Assembly: GCA_002688335.1 (NCBI GenBank)
Contig: NZCQ01000033.1
Coordinates: 1 to 12,269 of the forward strand
Length of the DNA stretch: 12,269 bases
Direction: 5' to 3'
Source of the DNA: Candidatus Pacearchaeota archaeon
Lineage (GTDB): Archaea; Nanobdellota; Nanobdellia; Pacearchaeales; GW2011-AR1
The notes beneath the pieces were generated by a model that was not told the DNA's origin, made no database searches, and saw only the letters and a list, made by a program, of their open reading frames with translations. Position numbers and translations under genes: made by a program. Shown here one piece after another: positions 11,301-12,269 of the stretch. Position 1 is the stretch's first letter, and each line of letters opens with the position of its first letter.

Positions 11301-12268
11301 AACAAATTGGGAAATTTTCTGTACTCTATCCCCTTCTCACCCACAACCACCTGTTGTTCAGATAAATGCATGAGCCCCTTATAAGTATCAATAACCCCTT
11401 TTGGTTCAAAGTCTTCGATATATTTCCTTGCTAAATCATCATAATTTATATCATTAACTAAGGTTTGTTTATATATTTCTAAAGCACCTTGAGGTGAAAC
11501 ATCACCTCTTTTGTCATTATAAGATTTTAATGAATCTGAAATCTCGCGCAGTTCTAAATTCTTAATTAATGGATTATCTTCTAGTTTTTCACCCACGCTT
11601 TTAAGAGAAGTTAATATCAGTTCTTTTTGTCTTTTTTCATGATTTAGATCTGGTGCATATATTACTTCCCCATCCTCCATTTTCCTCATTACAAAATCTG
11701 GTTCAACACTTTCTAAATGTTTTAATATAAATCCAGATTTCATTGCATCTTGTTGTAGATTATCTTCATACAAATTATCAATTACCTTTATTGTTTTCTC
11801 AAAACTTTCTAAGCTATCTGTAAATCTCCTAAGTTTAGTTAAAACCTTATCACCATCAAAACTAAATTCTCTATCAAGTTCATAAAGTTTTGAAATACTT
11901 GCAAATTGACGGTTTATTCCCTCACTTGTTTCAATCTGGTTTTTTACTATTCCAAGAACTGTTGCACTGTCATCACCTAAAAATAAATGAGCTTCGCTTG
12001 GACTTAAGATATTTACCGATTTTTCACCATTTTTAAAATTAATTCCAAATTCAGAATTAATCGATATTCGAACATCTTTACCAAAGATTATCTCAGAGGA
12101 TTTATCTAAAATAAAAAATCCATTTACATCACGTTCAAGTTCATGAAGTTTTCCCATTGATTCTGAAGAGATATATGGTTTGATCAGACCTTCTTCTCTA
12201 GCAATAATCATTTCAATTCCTTCCTCCCCCTTTAAAAAACGCCCCGATCCGCTCACATCTCCCAATCT
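8315..12268 (-). CDS. Giant multidomain protein, unknown function (5' end outside window)
   Basis: At least 1,317 codons; the frame is still open at the right edge, so the start is not in view (a TTG at 12265 is the first start-like codon but need not be real). Numbering here is from that codon. Residues about 1-450 are mostly helical with a TPR-like stretch (LANEYAKEGLVSDAIALLND). Residues about 655-705 are glycine-rich and hydrophobic (ALAIGATTGGIGGVAYFGG, GLTGAALGVGANTLIDGAT), followed by a second hydrophobic segment near 718-740 (YLAIGTSVAISFVTG). Together they could form a membrane hairpin. Residues about 1010-1070 are charged and coiled-coil-like. The last 200 residues form an apparent alpha/beta domain (IQVRFFGRQGHNDMVVYLSS, GTIKFFDVDSG) and end in LILLLIS. 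Short internal repeats occur at 508-535, 884-912 and 986-1015, and at 766-793 and 815-842. No enzyme motif is recognised. A surface or contact-dependent effector role is conceivable for a DPANN symbiont but is speculation. Confidence 0.85.
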   Translation of the reverse strand, partial: RLGDVSGSGRFLKGEEGIEMIIAREEGLIKPYISSESMGKLHELERDVNGFFILDKSSEIIFGKDVRISINSEFGINFKNGEKSVNILSPSEAHLFLGDDSATVLGIVKNQIETSEGINRQFASISKLYELDREFSFDGDKVLTKLRRFTDSLESFEKTIKVIDNLYEDNLQQDAMKSGFILKHLESVEPDFVMRKMEDGEVIYAPDLNHEKRQKELILTSLKSVGEKLEDNPLIKNLELREISDSLKSYNDKRGDVSPQGALEIYKQTLVNDINYDDLARKYIEDFEPKGVIDTYKGLMHLSEQQVVVGEKGIEYRKFPNLFSTEKLGIARGLANEYAKEGLVSDAIALLNDVEDDFITTSYIIAQSEGNLIVDARGFPQIADQSIEDITRHYLSAGKDSKASALLGIKSQIDSAKATLEQSGFKKLQADVLLRRGEIEKFLDERKGYFELEKDSPIDYVFGGRLSRSIVDSIGGFDKQKESASILTQQNQRYLSGISGIATLRQFEVDSDTINKWVNGELSNSDLNRLAEGLLIKGGDFSVDNSDSHELPSKTLGRDRIVNVGLDKYTLKNDEYEMVLDFLENARKDARVALNSEIYGSDLNKLIGGEEIVSNGVYGAYNNLRVESSLSEENLGEQLRSIGGVFSNNEEVDKILKFVDEGTNPFALAIGATTGGIGGVAYFGGSGLTGAALGVGANTLIDGATGLFLVKGGYDVNNPYLAIGTSVAISFVTGTPRIAYALAKSKALAKQSFINFVKKTDARELSDIGLTRESGKLFDGLGNEIRTGSELSRHINNVESKKFNDFVRLASKQELEELSLRRSGEKITSFSGKKITDMDGLRNHFSQEQLRNGANTRAGELKSIINEYASMNEIIEKHGGSIDLPRSEIKRINEGRYSHEELVRINKAKRTLVDNGFNKDADLLNNPENANAFLFSHYSGDTGGLGPAGINVFTKTRPLLSRGMDPKAISILASSEHRLLGRSSAIDESTIARIKKGEFTPEEVDFVKVGKGVLERRIERLEKDVPELTKYINDPKNKEDFWYQNRKNQLKESENELKMFKGESKIDESLVLAFNSRTRKEGKYNIFDLDSVQQSLEKSGYSRETIRELIKEGISTKVEADLYIDRTGAFGDYFEGAYTKKLFPELITDPNLDGVIVNRVFDRSNSLRGVKAVASETGNGIQVRFFGRQGHNDMVVYLSSDNAYSLGFQFTFNKDGTIKFFDVDSGSINRETRRDSEFISKLIEKTYEAIDPGMRGPIKKIRFAGGSEHVPGGKQSFEELDISLPEGLEPYYAKYVKDEYGREYYEKLPRLILLLIS

Positions 12269-12269
12269 A

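Noticed and set aside
8315..12268. Foreign origin of the giant gene from codon use
   Set aside because: Short stretches looked richer in GCA and CTT/TTA than neighbours, but other genes are mixed too and I could not measure it properly.
1..12269. CRISPR arrays, prophage genes, rRNA, replication origin
   Set aside because: No evenly spaced direct repeats, phage structural genes, rRNA segments or clustered origin-box-like repeats were seen in the window.

Overview
The window looks like a piece of an AT-rich archaeal chromosome, most likely from a small-genome DPANN lineage of the Pacearchaeota/Woesearchaeota kind. The evidence for Archaea is direct: genes for aIF2-beta, aIF1A, an RPA-like OB-fold/winged-helix protein, a Pno1/Dim2-like double-KH protein, DUF424 and DUF5679, FtsZ of archaeal type, a tRNA without encoded CCA, and TATA boxes rather than bacterial -35/-10 elements. 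The lineage assignment is inference from gene content and composition.

Layout. Positions 1-360 hold the possible end of an upstream gene, an AT palindrome, and a GC-rich strongly structured element (about 121-256) that is probably a non-coding RNA ending in a T run. From 373 to 3650 all genes are on the + strand: peroxiredoxin, RPA-like protein, an unknown protein, aIF2-beta, a second unknown protein, the 47-residue zinc-ribbon DUF5679 protein and DUF424. A lone unknown gene (3658-4218) lies on the - strand. Then come aIF1A, a HicB-HicA toxin-antitoxin pair whose end overlaps the ribosome binding site of the KH-domain gene, tRNA-Asn(GUU) and a small nitroreductase. ftsZ is convergent with the nitroreductase. 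A 372-base non-coding stretch separates ftsZ from a giant - strand gene (at least 1,317 codons) that runs off the right edge.

A consistent signal is the promoter spacing. For nine protein genes the preferred ATG lies 24.5-26.5 bases from the centre of a TATA box, where archaeal transcription is expected to begin. These genes are therefore predicted to make leaderless mRNAs, and this rule moves several starts downstream of the longest reading frame. The DUF5679 and ftsZ genes instead have predicted leaders of about 35-45 bases with Shine-Dalgarno sequences. Genes inside operons (hicA, KH gene, the 116-residue unknown) rely on overlap or on a Shine-Dalgarno.

Functionally the window is mainly information processing (initiation factors, small-subunit biogenesis, DNA single-strand binding, tRNA) plus division (FtsZ) and redox enzymes. 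The less ordinary parts are the structured RNA at the left edge, the toxin-antitoxin pair coupled to a ribosome-biogenesis gene, the nested inverted repeats around the ftsZ promoter, a perfect 16-bp hairpin in the ftsZ 3' region, and the giant repeat-bearing protein with a glycine-rich hydrophobic core.
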